A stretch of DNA of 46,597 bases from Gammaproteobacteria bacterium (GTDB lineage Bacteria; Pseudomonadota; Gammaproteobacteria; Pseudomonadales; Pseudohongiellaceae). This document shows positions 8,627 through 17,327 of the stretch, piece after piece; the first letter of the stretch is position 1, and each line of letters opens with the position of its first letter. The position numbers and the translations under genes are program-made. The notes under the pieces were generated by a model. The model saw only the letters and a program-made list of their open reading frames with translations, was not told the origin of the DNA and ran no database searches. The DNA lies in NCBI GenBank assembly GCA_030832825.1, contig JAURIJ010000021.1, forward strand, positions 1 through 46,597. The letters are read 5' to 3'.

Positions 8627-9667
8627 TCAGTAGAGCAGCATCGCATCCCCATAGCTGAAGAAGCGGTAACGCTGTCGCACCGCTTCCTCATAGGCCGCCA
8701 GCACCCGCTCGCGCCCCGCAAGGGCGCTGACCAGCATGAGCAGCGTGGACTGCGACAGGTGGAAATTGGTGACCAGCGCGTCCACCACCGCAAACGGATG
8801 GCCAGGATAGATGAAGATGTCGGTCTCACCGCTGTAGGGCTGCAGCCCGGCATCGCCGCCGAAGCGCGCGGCGCTTTCCAGGGTGCGCACCGACGTGGTG
8901 CCCACCGCGATCACGCGACCGCCGCGGGCCTTGCAGGCACGGATCTGCGCGCAAGTGGCCGCGTCGATCTCGATGCGCTCCTGGTGCATGCGATGCTCCA
9001 GCACGTTCTCCACACGAATCGGCGCAAAGGTGCCCGAGCCCACATGCAGGGTCACGAAGGCTGTCTCCACCCCCATGTCGCGGATGCGCGCCAGCAGAGG
9101 TTCGTCGAAATGCAGGCCCGCCGTCGGCGCCGCCACGGCCCCGGGCCGTGTGCCATAGACCGTCTGGTAGCGTTCGCGGTCGGCCAGGGCGTCCTCGCGG
9201 CGAATGTAGGGCGGCAGCGGCACATGCCCGAAGGCCTCGAGCGCCGCCTGCACCGCGCGATCGGCAGGGAACGCCAGGCGATAGAACTCGCCAGCGCGAC
9301 CGAGCACCTGCAGCACGAGCCGTTCACCCGCCGCATTGACGAACTCCAGTGTGGTGCCAGCCTTGGGGGACTTGCTGGCGCGCACCTGAGCCAGCACCTC
9401 GTGCTCGCCGGTGACCCGCTCGATCATCACCTCGATGCGCCCGCCACTGGCCTTGTGCCCCAGCAGGCGTGCGGGAATCACGCGGGTATTGTTGAACACC
9501 AGCAGATCGCCCGGCTGCAGGTACTCCAGCAGGTCGGGGAACTGCCGGTGCTCCAGCAGGCCATCGGCGCGGCGCAGGCAGAGCAGCCGACTGCCTGTGC
9601 GCTGCTGCGGCGGGTGATGCGCAATGAGTTCATCGGGCAGATCGAAGTGAAAATCGGAGAGCTGCAT
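8627..9667 (-). CDS. queA: S-adenosylmethionine:tRNA ribosyltransferase-isomerase
   Basis: Queuosine pathway enzyme. It transfers and isomerises the ribosyl group of AdoMet onto preQ1 at tRNA position 34, giving epoxyqueuosine. The 346-residue protein starts with the diagnostic [11 protein letters not shown] and has the family blocks [56 protein letters not shown] and [19 protein letters not shown] C-terminal sequence. ATG at 9667 is set by homology. Upstream codons in this frame run antisense across the tRNA gene and are not coding. The usual downstream partner tgt is not adjacent; mdh follows instead. Confidence 0.96.
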   Translation of the reverse strand: MQLSDFHFDLPDELIAHHPPQQRTGSRLLCLRRADGLLEHRQFPDLLEYLQPGDLLVFNNTRVIPARLLGHKASGGRIEVMIERVTGEHEVLAQVRASKSPKAGTTLEFVNAAGERLVLQVLGRAGEFYRLAFPADRAVQAALEAFGHVPLPPYIRREDALADRERYQTVYGTRPGAVAAPTAGLHFDEPLLARIRDMGVETAFVTLHVGSGTFAPIRVENVLEHRMHQERIEIDAATCAQIRACKARGGRVIAVGTTSVRTLESAARFGGDAGLQPYSGETDIFIYPGHPFAVVDALVTNFHLSQSTLLMLVSALAGRERVLAAYEEAVRQRYRFFSYGDAMLLY

Positions 9668-9816
9668 GCGGGGGGAATTCCGGTCGTGAGCGTGGAAAGG
9701 GCCTCGGAGTGTGCCCGAGCCAGGGGCCAAAACCAAGCCCTCCGCCGCCCCGCCAGAGGCGGCACCTCTGCCCTCCGCTGGCCTGCAAGGCAGGAAATCC
9801 GCCACCTCCAGCCCCA

Positions 9817-9844
9817 TTGCGCCCAAGGACTTTGCTGTTATAAT
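9817..9844 (+). promoter_or_regulatory. Sigma-70 promoter of tRNA-Leu
   Basis: TTGCGC (9817-9822), a 16-nt spacer and a perfect TATAAT (9839-9844). The -10 ends 17 nt before the mature tRNA 5' end, giving a very short leader, as is common for single tRNA genes. Confidence 0.75.
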
Positions 9845-9861
9845 GCCAGCCCTTCCTCGCT

Positions 9862-9948
9862 GCCGGAGTGGCGAAATTGGTAGACGCGCCGGACTCAAAA
9901 TCCGGTGTTAGCGATAACGTGTCGGTTCAAGTCCGACCTCCGGTACCA
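9862..9948 (+). tRNA. tRNA-Leu (anticodon CAA)
   Basis: An 87-nt class II tRNA. The acceptor stem GCCGGAG pairs with CTCCGGT (one G-T wobble), followed by an encoded ACCA end. The D-loop carries AAATTGGTAGACGC. The anticodon stem is CCGGA/TCCGG with 7-nt loop CTCAAAA, giving anticodon CAA for UUG codons. A variable arm typical of leucine tRNAs (about TGTTAGCGATAACGT) precedes the GGTTCAAGTCC T-arm. The convergent nitroreductase gene ends only 2 nt after the CCA. Confidence 0.97.
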
Positions 9949-9950
9949 CT

Positions 9951-10592
9951 TTATTTCTTCAGCACAAACTCCGACGACGCCCGACGATACTTCGCCTTGT
10001 GCTGGCCTGGGTCCTGCGGACTGCGCTTGCCGACGGCCAGGATCACTGACGACGTCACGCCCAGCGCCGACAGACCCAGCACGGTGTCGTACTCCTTCGC
10101 GTCAAAGCCCTCCATGGGACACGCGTCAATCCCAAGCATGGCGGCAGTGCACAGCAAGGTGCCCAGGGCCAGATAAGCCTGCTTGTGGGCCCATTGCCGG
10201 AAATCATTCTCCTGCGGCATTCTGGTCATGAAACGCTTGTAGCGCTCAGCGGCCTCGTCCTCGGACAGCGCCGGAATCAGTCCGTGTGCGACCATGTTGT
10301 TCAGGTGCGTCTGAAAAGTCTCGGCGCTGAGCTGCGAGTAGATCGCCAGCACCAGCAGGCTGGAGGCACTCTTGATTTTCTCGGCGTTCATCATCGAGTG
10401 CGGCGCAAGTCGCTCGCGCATCTCACGCGTCTCGACGACAACCAGGCGGTAAGGTTGCAGCCCTGCCGATGACGGCGACAGGCGCGCGGATTCGATCAGC
10501 ATCGCCATTCTCTCCGGCTCGATCGTCGCGTCGGCGTCAAACAGTTTGACGGCGTAGCGCCAGTTCAGTGCGTCAATGACAGGTCTGTCCAT
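9951..10592 (-). CDS. NAD(P)H-dependent nitroreductase family oxidoreductase
   Basis: A 213-residue FMN flavoprotein of the NfsB/nitroreductase fold. Seen: DALNWRYAVKLFDAD at the N-terminus with the Arg/Lys FMN contacts, SARLSPSSAGLQPYRLVVV (FMN-phosphate loop), and the C-terminal MLGIDACPMEGFD and VILAVGKRS blocks. Substrates of such enzymes include nitroaromatics and quinones; the physiological one here is unknown. ATG 10592 is chosen for its GAGAGAG ribosome site; an in-frame GTG lies at 10610. It begins 14 nt after the outer-membrane-factor stop and is the last gene of the efflux operon, which suggests co-regulation with drug or aromatic export (inference). Confidence 0.9.
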   Translation of the reverse strand: MDRPVIDALNWRYAVKLFDADATIEPERMAMLIESARLSPSSAGLQPYRLVVVETREMRERLAPHSMMNAEKIKSASSLLVLAIYSQLSAETFQTHLNNMVAHGLIPALSEDEAAERYKRFMTRMPQENDFRQWAHKQAYLALGTLLCTAAMLGIDACPMEGFDAKEYDTVLGLSALGVTSSVILAVGKRSPQDPGQHKAKYRRASSEFVLKK

Positions 10593-10606
10593 GGTCAGTG
10601 TCTCTC

Positions 10607-12073
10607 TCACAGATTGTTGATCTTCGTGCGTCCGAGCGCTTTGAAAAGCACTACCATATTCACGGCTTGGCGGGTGTCACTTTGACTCAGTTCGTTCTGC
10701 ACATTGGCGACGGCTTGTTCCAGTTTCAATGCCACAAGCGCGTTGCTCAGGCCATTGCGGACATTGGCCCGCGCCAGACGCAATGTCTGCTCCTGATGCG
10801 CCAGTTTGGCCTGGAGCTCAGTGCGTTGCTGACGCTCTGCGCCATAGCGCGCCAACGCGTTCTCCACTTCATGCCAGGCATTGAGCACCACTTGCTGGTA
10901 GGCGATGGCGGCCTCCTGCTGCTGCAACTCCCGCAGTTGCACAGCGCTTTTGCGGCGCCCCTGATCGAACAGGGGCAGACTGAAGCGTGGGCCGACGGAC
11001 CATTGCCGACTGCCCCAGTCGAGCAATTCTGCGCTCTCCAATGTTTCCAGCCCGAGCCCTGCTCCCAGGGTGATGCGCGGATAGAGATCCGCCTGCGCGA
11101 TGCCGATCTGGGCGGTGGCTTCCCGCAGGCGAGCTTCACTGGCCTGAATATCCGGGCGGGTGTTGACGACGTCGCTCGGCACGCCCAGCGCCAGGTCCGG
11201 CAAGGCCGTCATCGTCCATGGCTCGCGCGCGGACAGTTCATTCTCCAGGCTGCCGGGGACTTCGCCCAGCAGCAGGCTCAGGGCATTGAGCGAGCGCGAC
11301 TGTTGTTCCTGCAGAACGGCCTCCCGTCTTCGCAGGTCCGTCAATAGTGCGTCCTGCTGTTCGCGCTCCAGAGCATTGTCCTGTCCTGCCTGCTCACGCG
11401 CCTGCAGCAGGCGCAGAATGGTGACGTTGCGCGCCACGTCCTGCTGCAGCAGCAGGGCCTGGTTCTGCGTCCCGCGCAGCTCGAAATAGTGACGAGCCAC
11501 CTCGGCCATCAGACCCAGTTGCCACTGAGCGATTGTGGCCTCGGCCATGGCAACCCGGGCATCTGCGGCGTCGACGCTGTTGCTCACTCGGCCCCACAGG
11601 TCCAGCTCCCATGACGCATCGAATCCTGCCTGAAACAGCTCGAAAGGCTCGCTGATGAAGTCAATCAGGTTTCGGGACTGATCGGGCGGCGAAATCGCGC
11701 TGATCAGGCGTGTGGCACTGCCTGTCTCGCTTTGGCGCTGCGTACCCACTGTCCCGTTCGCGGCGACCTGCGGCTGCGACTGCAAGGCGACCGCACTGCG
11801 CTGCAGGCGACTCTGGGCCAGGCGCAGCATCGCCACCTGCAAGTCCTGATTGCTGGCCAGCGCCCGCTGTTGCAGGCGGGTCAGGCTCTCTTCCTGGAAC
11901 AGGGCGAAGCCTTCCAGCATCGACACGCTGGCACTGCCTTGCTGCCACTGCGCCGGCATGGCCACTGGCGGCGCGGTGTAGGGGGGCTTCTCGCTTAAAC
12001 AGGCGCCGAGCATGGCCCCCAGCAGGACGAGCCCGGTCAGCCGCGCGGCATGGCGTTGCGATGCAGAATTCAT
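10607..12073 (-). CDS. NodT/OprM-type outer membrane efflux lipoprotein (TolC family)
   Basis: A 488-residue outer membrane factor of a tripartite efflux system. The N-terminus is a lipoprotein signal ending in a lipobox (LGAMLGAC, lipidated Cys25). Two outer-membrane-efflux repeats follow with long helices and coiled-coil segments. Typical blocks include ASWELDLWGRVSNSVDAA, VVNTRPDIQASEARLREATAQIGIAQADLYPRI (as two halves of the second repeat) and the FSLPLFDQGRR loop. A GGGAGA ribosome site lies 8 nt upstream of ATG. It follows the permease genes by 13 nt. It gives the YbhGFSR-type pump a dedicated outer-membrane channel, whereas E. coli YbhGFSR has no linked one. Confidence 0.93.
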   Translation of the reverse strand: MNSASQRHAARLTGLVLLGAMLGACLSEKPPYTAPPVAMPAQWQQGSASVSMLEGFALFQEESLTRLQQRALASNQDLQVAMLRLAQSRLQRSAVALQSQPQVAANGTVGTQRQSETGSATRLISAISPPDQSRNLIDFISEPFELFQAGFDASWELDLWGRVSNSVDAADARVAMAEATIAQWQLGLMAEVARHYFELRGTQNQALLLQQDVARNVTILRLLQAREQAGQDNALEREQQDALLTDLRRREAVLQEQQSRSLNALSLLLGEVPGSLENELSAREPWTMTALPDLALGVPSDVVNTRPDIQASEARLREATAQIGIAQADLYPRITLGAGLGLETLESAELLDWGSRQWSVGPRFSLPLFDQGRRKSAVQLRELQQQEAAIAYQQVVLNAWHEVENALARYGAERQQRTELQAKLAHQEQTLRLARANVRNGLSNALVALKLEQAVANVQNELSQSDTRQAVNMVVLFKALGRTKINNL

Positions 12074-12086
12074 GAGTTCTCCCGTA

Positions 12087-13205
12087 TTACACCAAGCGAT
12101 GACGAAACAACCACGCGGCCCACGGCAGGGTCAGCACGGCAATGACAGACAAGGGCACCAGGTCGTACCAGACTGTCGCTATGCCCACCCCTTCCAGATA
12201 CACCCGCTGAATCAGATCAATGGCGAAGCGCATGGGGTTGGCATAGGTCAGTATCTGAATCGGCTCGGGCATGTTGCGCACAGGCGTGGCGAGACCCGAC
12301 AACAGCATCAGCGGCATGATCAGCATGAAGGCATAGAGCATGGCCTGCTGCATGTTGGCCGACAGCGCCGAGATCGCCAGGCCGACGCCAACGCTGGAAA
12401 TCATGAAAAAGACCAATCCCATGTAAAGTGTGACGAAGGACCCGGCCATGGGCACTTCGAACCAGTGCATCGTCACCATCATCACAATGGTGGACTGCAC
12501 CAGGCCGATCATGATGGGCGGCACTGCCTTGCCAATCATGATCTCGGTCGGCGACATGGGAGTGACCAACAGTTGATCGAACGTGCCTTGCTCGCGTTCG
12601 CGCGCCACCGAAAGGGCTGTCAGCATCAAGGTCTGCAGAAACGCCAGCGAGGCGATCATGCTGGGCATGAAGTACCAGCGGGTCTCCAGATTGGGGTTGT
12701 ACCAGGCCCGCGATTCGATGGTCAGCGCAGGCCCGGACCCGCCCTGGCGGCGGCTCCAGTCCTTGTTGAAGGTGTTCACGACCGCGCCGATGTACGCCGC
12801 GGCGGACCCCGCGCTGTTGGAGTTGCGCGCATCCAGAATGAGTTGCAGATCGGCCACGCCACCGGCCTGCAGATCATCAGCAAAGGTCGGCCCGAACTGC
12901 AACACCAGCAAGGCGTCGCCACTGTCGATGACCTGCGCAATCTCCTGCTCAGATGTCAGGCTCGCCACGCGGTGGAAGACACCACCGCTGTCCAGTTTCG
13001 CGATCAACTCGGTCGAGACGGCTGAACGACTCTGATCCAGCACGGCATAGGGCGCATTGTTCAAGTCGTAGGTTGCCGCATAGCCGAACAGAAAGCTTTG
13101 CATGAATACCGGCATGATCAGCACCACGCGGCTGGACGGGTCCTTGAGAATGGCCAGCAACTCCTTGCGGCACAGAATGATGATGCGATGCAGCACTGCA
13201 AGCAT
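12087..13205 (-). CDS. ABC-2 type transporter permease (YbhR-like)
   Basis: A 372-residue inner-membrane permease. It has an N-terminal span at about residues 22-42, a large periplasmic loop (about 45-175), then five spans in the C-terminal half. The ABC-2 signature region REREQGTFDQLLVTPMSPTE precedes a span, as in the YbhR/YhhJ family. ATG 13205 lies 8 nt after the stop of the preceding permease gene. It probably forms a heterodimeric channel with that permease, driven by the double ATPase. The open frame runs further upstream, but those codons are antisense-like shadow within the other permease. Confidence 0.92.
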   Translation of the reverse strand: MLAVLHRIIILCRKELLAILKDPSSRVVLIMPVFMQSFLFGYAATYDLNNAPYAVLDQSRSAVSTELIAKLDSGGVFHRVASLTSEQEIAQVIDSGDALLVLQFGPTFADDLQAGGVADLQLILDARNSNSAGSAAAYIGAVVNTFNKDWSRRQGGSGPALTIESRAWYNPNLETRWYFMPSMIASLAFLQTLMLTALSVAREREQGTFDQLLVTPMSPTEIMIGKAVPPIMIGLVQSTIVMMVTMHWFEVPMAGSFVTLYMGLVFFMISSVGVGLAISALSANMQQAMLYAFMLIMPLMLLSGLATPVRNMPEPIQILTYANPMRFAIDLIQRVYLEGVGIATVWYDLVPLSVIAVLTLPWAAWLFRHRLV

Positions 13206-13213
13206 AGTGTTCC

Positions 13214-14371
13214 TCAGTCCAGACGCTTGCGCGTCACCATGCGGGCAAGCCCGATGAACAGCACGGCATAGGCAGCCAGGATGCTGCATTCCAGAATTAT
13301 CTGAGGCCACACATTGCCGGCCAGCATCAGCGATTTGATCAGGCTCATGAAATGGGTGGCGGGAAGCAGATGCCCGATGATGTTGATGGCCGCCGGCACA
13401 TTGCGCAGGTCGAACATGAAGCCCGACAGCATGAACACCGGCAGCAGACTCGCCAGCAGCGACACCTGACTGGCCATGAACTGATTCCTCGTCACCGACG
13501 AGATGAGAAGTCCGATCCCCAGAGCCACCAATAGATACAAAACCGATGCGAACAGCAGGATCGGCAGAGAGCCCTGAATGGGCACCGCAAACAGGGACGT
13601 GGCCGTCACCAGGCACATGGTCAGTCCGATGATGCCGACGCAGAAATAGGGAATGATCTTCGCCAGCAGAATTTCCACCGGCTTCACCGGCGACACGAAC
13701 AAGGCCTCGAAGGTGCCGCGCTCCCATTCCCGCGCCATGACCAGTGCTGTCAGAAACGCCCCTACCAGCGTGATGATCAACACAATCAGGCCCGGCACCA
13801 GATACCAGGTGCTGGTATTGGCTTCGTTGAACCAGAGCCGCGATTCCACGTCAACGGAACCAATCCCGCTGGCGTTGCCCAGAGCACTGCGATCAATCCG
13901 GCGAATGCCCTGCTGCGCCAGCGTGGCCGTGAGGTAATTGAGAATGATGGAGGCTCGGCTCGCCTCCGTGCCGTGCACGATCACTTGAATGGATGCTTCG
14001 CCCGCCGCCATGGCGCGGGAGAAATCCCCGGGCACCCGGACGATGCCGTCCACTTCCCGCGTCAGCATCAAGGCCTCCGCCTCGTGCATGGAGGTGAGCA
14101 TCACGGGGGAAAGAAACGGGCTCAGCTGCAGACCGACAACCGCGTCGATCGCCGCACGAGACGCATCCTCCATCACGACAGCGATCGGGGCGTTTCTGAC
14201 ATCCAGTGACAAGCCGTAGCCAAACAGCAGCATGAGCATCACCGGCAGCAGCAGACCGATGGCCAGGATGCTCTTGTCGCGCAGCAACTGGCGCACTTCC
14301 TTGCGGGTCAGCGCCACAAGGCGCAGCAGAACGGCCCGCGGAGAATGACGGTGCCGCGCGCGCTCATGCAT
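13214..14371 (-). CDS. ABC-2 type transporter permease (YbhS-like)
   Basis: A 385-residue inner-membrane permease of the YbhS type (E. coli YbhS is 377 residues). It has an N-terminal span near residues 33-53, a periplasmic loop, the ABC-2 motif AREWERGTFEALFVSPVKPVE and five further spans. ATG 14371 has a GAGGT ribosome site about 8 nt upstream. An alternative ATG at 14392 would overlap the ATPase stop and also has GAGGTGG upstream; either is possible. Partner of the next permease, encoded 8 nt downstream. Confidence 0.92.
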   Translation of the reverse strand: MHERARHRHSPRAVLLRLVALTRKEVRQLLRDKSILAIGLLLPVMLMLLFGYGLSLDVRNAPIAVVMEDASRAAIDAVVGLQLSPFLSPVMLTSMHEAEALMLTREVDGIVRVPGDFSRAMAAGEASIQVIVHGTEASRASIILNYLTATLAQQGIRRIDRSALGNASGIGSVDVESRLWFNEANTSTWYLVPGLIVLIITLVGAFLTALVMAREWERGTFEALFVSPVKPVEILLAKIIPYFCVGIIGLTMCLVTATSLFAVPIQGSLPILLFASVLYLLVALGIGLLISSVTRNQFMASQVSLLASLLPVFMLSGFMFDLRNVPAAINIIGHLLPATHFMSLIKSLMLAGNVWPQIILECSILAAYAVLFIGLARMVTRKRLD

Positions 14372-14381
14372 GGCGGGGACC

Positions 14382-16199
14382 TCATGCGCCATGGGCCACC
14401 TCGGCGTTTCGCTGAATCTCTGCCTGTCGGGATTGCTGGACGATGTCGATGAACGCCCGTTCCATGTTGAGGGGCGACGTGGCACTGTGACCCGCCTGCA
14501 CCCACACGTCACGGGGCGTACCCAGCGCCTTGAGCTCGCCGGCGTCCTGGATCAGGATGCGATCGCAGTATTCCGCTTCGTCCAGAAAGTGGGTCGTGAT
14601 GATGATGGTGACCCCGGTATCGGCGAGGGAGGTGATGCGCCGCCAGAACTCGCGCCGTGCGAGCGGGTCGGTGCCGCTGGTGGGTTCGTCCAGAAAGAGA
14701 ATGTCAGGCTCGTGCAGCAGGCCGACTGCCATCGCCAGACGCTGCTTGAAGCCGCCCGGCAGATGTCCGGAGGGCGTGCGCTCCAGGCCACGCAACTCGA
14801 ACTGTTCCAGTACGGTGTCGATGCGCTCGCGCAGGCGCTTGCCACGCAAGCCATACGCGCCGCCGAAAAACTCCAGGTTCTCCAGCACTGACAGATTGCC
14901 GTACAAGGAAAACTTCTGTGACACATAGCCGATGCGGCGCCTGGCATCGGCACGCGCCGTGCGCAGGTTCACCCCTGCGACTTGCAGAAACCCGCTGGTG
15001 GCGGGCAGCAACCCACACAGCATCCTGAAGGTGGTCGTTTTGCCCGCGCCATTGGGGCCGAGGAGCCCGAAGATCTCGCCGCGGCTCACGGCAAAGGAGG
15101 TGCTGTTGACGGCAACGAAATCGTCGAACTTGCGCACCAGATCACGCACCTCGATCATCGCGCTGCCCGGTGCCAGAGGGACTGGCGTCGGGGAGGCGCG
15201 CGCAGCAAGCGTCGGGGCGGCTCTGCGCGGCTCTGCGGCTGCATGCTGCAGCTTTGCGCGCATGAGCACCATGAAGCCGTCTTCCAGCCGAGGAGCCTCT
15301 GCCTCGATGCGGGCGCCCTTGAGAATGGCGTGCAGCGGGGCGGCATCCGGCGCCGTCGCCTCGTTCAACACAAAGCGCACAGCACCGCCCAGCGGCACCG
15401 CATCGATGACCATGTCCACGGCATCCAGCAACTGGGACTGCAGAACGCGACCGGGTGCCCGGGAATCGCCGCGTGCGGTGAAACAACGCCCCTGCGCATG
15501 CTGACTCAAGGACTCCGGCGTCCCATGAGCCAGCACCTCCCCCTCGTGCATGACATACACCTGCGCGCAGCGCTGGGCCTCATCGAGGTAGGCCGTGCTG
15601 ATGATGACGGTGAGCTGCTCGTCGTGGCGCAGTTGTTCCACGATCTCCCAGAGTTCCACTCGCGACAGCGGGTCCACGCCCACTGTCGGCTCGTCCAGCA
15701 GCAGCAACTCCGGGGAGCGCACCAACGTGCAGGCCAGACCCAGCTTCTGCTTCATCCCGCCTGAGAGTTTGCCGGCCGGACGGGTGGTGAATCGGGCCAG
15801 TCCTGTCATGTCCATCAGGCGCTGGTAGCGCTGGACGCGAGCCTCGGCAGCAACCCCGTGGAGGTCGGCGTAGAGGTCCAGGTTTTCCTGCACGCTCAGG
15901 TCCTCGTAAAGCCCGAAGCGCTGCGGCATGTAGCTGATGCGGTCCTGGATCTGCTGTGGGTCGCGCTGGACATCCACGCCAAGCATGTCGAGGGTGCCGG
16001 CATCCGCGCGCAGCAGTCCGGCCATCAGTCGCAACAGTGTCGTCTTGCCGGCACCGTCCGGACCGACGAAGGCGCAGAGCGTCCCCGTGGGAATCGCCAG
16101 GTGAATGTCGCGCAAGGCCACGATCGAGCGACCGGACTCCTTGTCGACAAAGCGCTTGTGGACGCCCTCGATGCGCACTGCCGCGCTTGTGCTGCTCAT
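14382..16199 (-). CDS. Double ATP-binding cassette protein (YbhF-like)
   Basis: A 605-residue cytoplasmic ATPase with two fused ABC domains. Domain 1: Walker A GPDGAGKTT (46-54), signature LSGG (145-148), Walker B LLLLDE (165-170). Domain 2 starts near residue 348: Walker A GPNGAGKTT (381-389), signature LPGG (480-483), Walker B ILFLDE (500-505). The switch histidine is present in domain 2 (ITTHFLDEAE, His537), but the equivalent site in domain 1 is Ala203 (ISTAYLDEAQ), so the two sites may be unequal. The linker (about 320-347) is Ala/Pro-rich. Its ATG overlaps the fusion-protein stop as TGATG, so it is translationally coupled. Confidence 0.94.
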   Translation of the reverse strand: MSSTSAAVRIEGVHKRFVDKESGRSIVALRDIHLAIPTGTLCAFVGPDGAGKTTLLRLMAGLLRADAGTLDMLGVDVQRDPQQIQDRISYMPQRFGLYEDLSVQENLDLYADLHGVAAEARVQRYQRLMDMTGLARFTTRPAGKLSGGMKQKLGLACTLVRSPELLLLDEPTVGVDPLSRVELWEIVEQLRHDEQLTVIISTAYLDEAQRCAQVYVMHEGEVLAHGTPESLSQHAQGRCFTARGDSRAPGRVLQSQLLDAVDMVIDAVPLGGAVRFVLNEATAPDAAPLHAILKGARIEAEAPRLEDGFMVLMRAKLQHAAAEPRRAAPTLAARASPTPVPLAPGSAMIEVRDLVRKFDDFVAVNSTSFAVSRGEIFGLLGPNGAGKTTTFRMLCGLLPATSGFLQVAGVNLRTARADARRRIGYVSQKFSLYGNLSVLENLEFFGGAYGLRGKRLRERIDTVLEQFELRGLERTPSGHLPGGFKQRLAMAVGLLHEPDILFLDEPTSGTDPLARREFWRRITSLADTGVTIIITTHFLDEAEYCDRILIQDAGELKALGTPRDVWVQAGHSATSPLNMERAFIDIVQQSRQAEIQRNAEVAHGA

Positions 16200-17212
16200 C
16201 AGCGGATGGCCTCTGTGACGTCGGCGCCCAGTGTCACGGTCGCAGGCATGCCCAGCAGCAGTCGATCTTGCGGGTCCTCGACACGGATGCGGATCTCGTA
16301 CACCAAGCTGGTTCGCAGCTCCGCGGTCTGCACCGCCTTGGGCGTGAACTCCGCGACGGAAGCGATATACCCGACGGTACCGTGCAGCGCCTGCTCCGGA
16401 TGACTGTCCGTGCTCACACTGGCTGACTGGCCGGGCTGCACCAGTCCCAGCTGTGGCTCGCTGACATAGGCCCGCACCCACTTGGGCTCGGTGATCGCCA
16501 GACTGTAGGCGGGACGCTGGGGCGAAGCCATGTCGCCGGGCTCCAGCAGTCGGGAGCGCACGACGGCCGTCATGGGCGCCCGCAATTCAGCATCAAGACG
16601 CTGCTGTTCGAGAATCGCCAGTTCGGCAGTGGCCGCTTCGAGCAGGGCTTCTGCCTGCGCGATTTCCTCGGCGGCGGGTCCATCCTCGCTCAGGTCCTGC
16701 ACTTGAAGCGCGCGCTGCAGATTCGCTTCGGTGATGGAATACCGGGCTTCCGCCACTTCAATGTCGAGCTGACTGACGCCCTGCCCGCCGGTATCGGCAC
16801 TGATGTTGCGAAGCCGTTGCAGCTGTTGCTGCGCCTGGAGGTGATCGGCCTGCGCGGCGGCACTGGCCGCTTCGGCCTGCGCGATCTCCTGACGCCGACT
16901 GCCGGCACGCAGGCGGTTCAAGCCCTCCTGGCGCACCCGCAGCTGTGCCTGCGCCTGACGGATGTGCAAACTCAGCATCGTGGTATCCAGAACCGCCAGG
17001 ACCTGGCCGGCCTGCACGTTGTCGCCCTCCTCCACCAGCATCTGCTCGACCCGTTCGTTGCCCTTGAAGGCCAGCGCCACTTGCCGCAGATCGACATTGC
17101 CATAGAGAACAATGGCATCGCTCTGTGCATTTGTCCGCCAGGGCTGCAGGATCAAGACGGTGGCCAGGGCTCCGATCACGAGCACCGGGACAAGAATTCT
17201 TTTCATATCCAT
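16199..17212 (-). CDS. HlyD-family periplasmic membrane fusion protein (YbhG-like)
   Basis: A 337-residue adaptor anchored by an N-terminal hydrophobic segment (about 5-24). A split biotinyl/lipoyl domain (around VEEGDNVQAGQVLAVLD and LRAPMTAVVRSRLLEPGDMAS) flanks a long alpha-helical hairpin (about 75-205) rich in Gln, Ala and Glu, which reaches the outer membrane factor. C-terminal beta-barrel domain follows. First gene of the efflux operon, starting 115 nt from the divergent CecR-like regulator. An in-frame ATG two codons on (MKRILV) is also possible. Confidence 0.93.
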   Translation of the reverse strand: MDMKRILVPVLVIGALATVLILQPWRTNAQSDAIVLYGNVDLRQVALAFKGNERVEQMLVEEGDNVQAGQVLAVLDTTMLSLHIRQAQAQLRVRQEGLNRLRAGSRRQEIAQAEAASAAAQADHLQAQQQLQRLRNISADTGGQGVSQLDIEVAEARYSITEANLQRALQVQDLSEDGPAAEEIAQAEALLEAATAELAILEQQRLDAELRAPMTAVVRSRLLEPGDMASPQRPAYSLAITEPKWVRAYVSEPQLGLVQPGQSASVSTDSHPEQALHGTVGYIASVAEFTPKAVQTAELRTSLVYEIRIRVEDPQDRLLLGMPATVTLGADVTEAIR

Positions 17213-17327
17213 AGTAAGTTTGGCCCCTTCAGCGTTTCAGAGATGACTGCAGGGATACTATCTGCAAGAATGCCTGCCATCAAATGCTAATTTGAATTTA
17301 AACTAAGATTTCAAGAGATTTCCCTGC
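17213..17327. promoter_or_regulatory. Divergent control region of the efflux operon and its TetR regulator
   Basis: A 115-nt region whose right half (about 17270-17320) is AT-rich, with TTTGAATTTAAAC and flanking TAA/AAG repeats of loose dyad symmetry. It is the expected site of both promoters and the operator for the adjacent TetR/CecR-like repressor. Hexamers could not be fixed. Confidence 0.45.

Noticed and set aside
8627..9898. queA extended upstream to 9898
   Set aside because: The extension would run antisense through the tRNA-Leu gene and its promoter; the conserved MQLSDFHF start is at 9667.
12087..13727. A 546-codon reading of the YbhR-like permease with a long N-terminal extension
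   Set aside because: Codons upstream of 13205 lie inside the other permease gene in a different frame and read as Gly/His-rich junk; homology begins at 13205.
14382..16481. A 699-codon reading of the double ATPase
   Set aside because: The extra N-terminal codons are a shadow of the membrane fusion gene; the TGATG junction at 16199 and the ABC domain start fix the true ATG.
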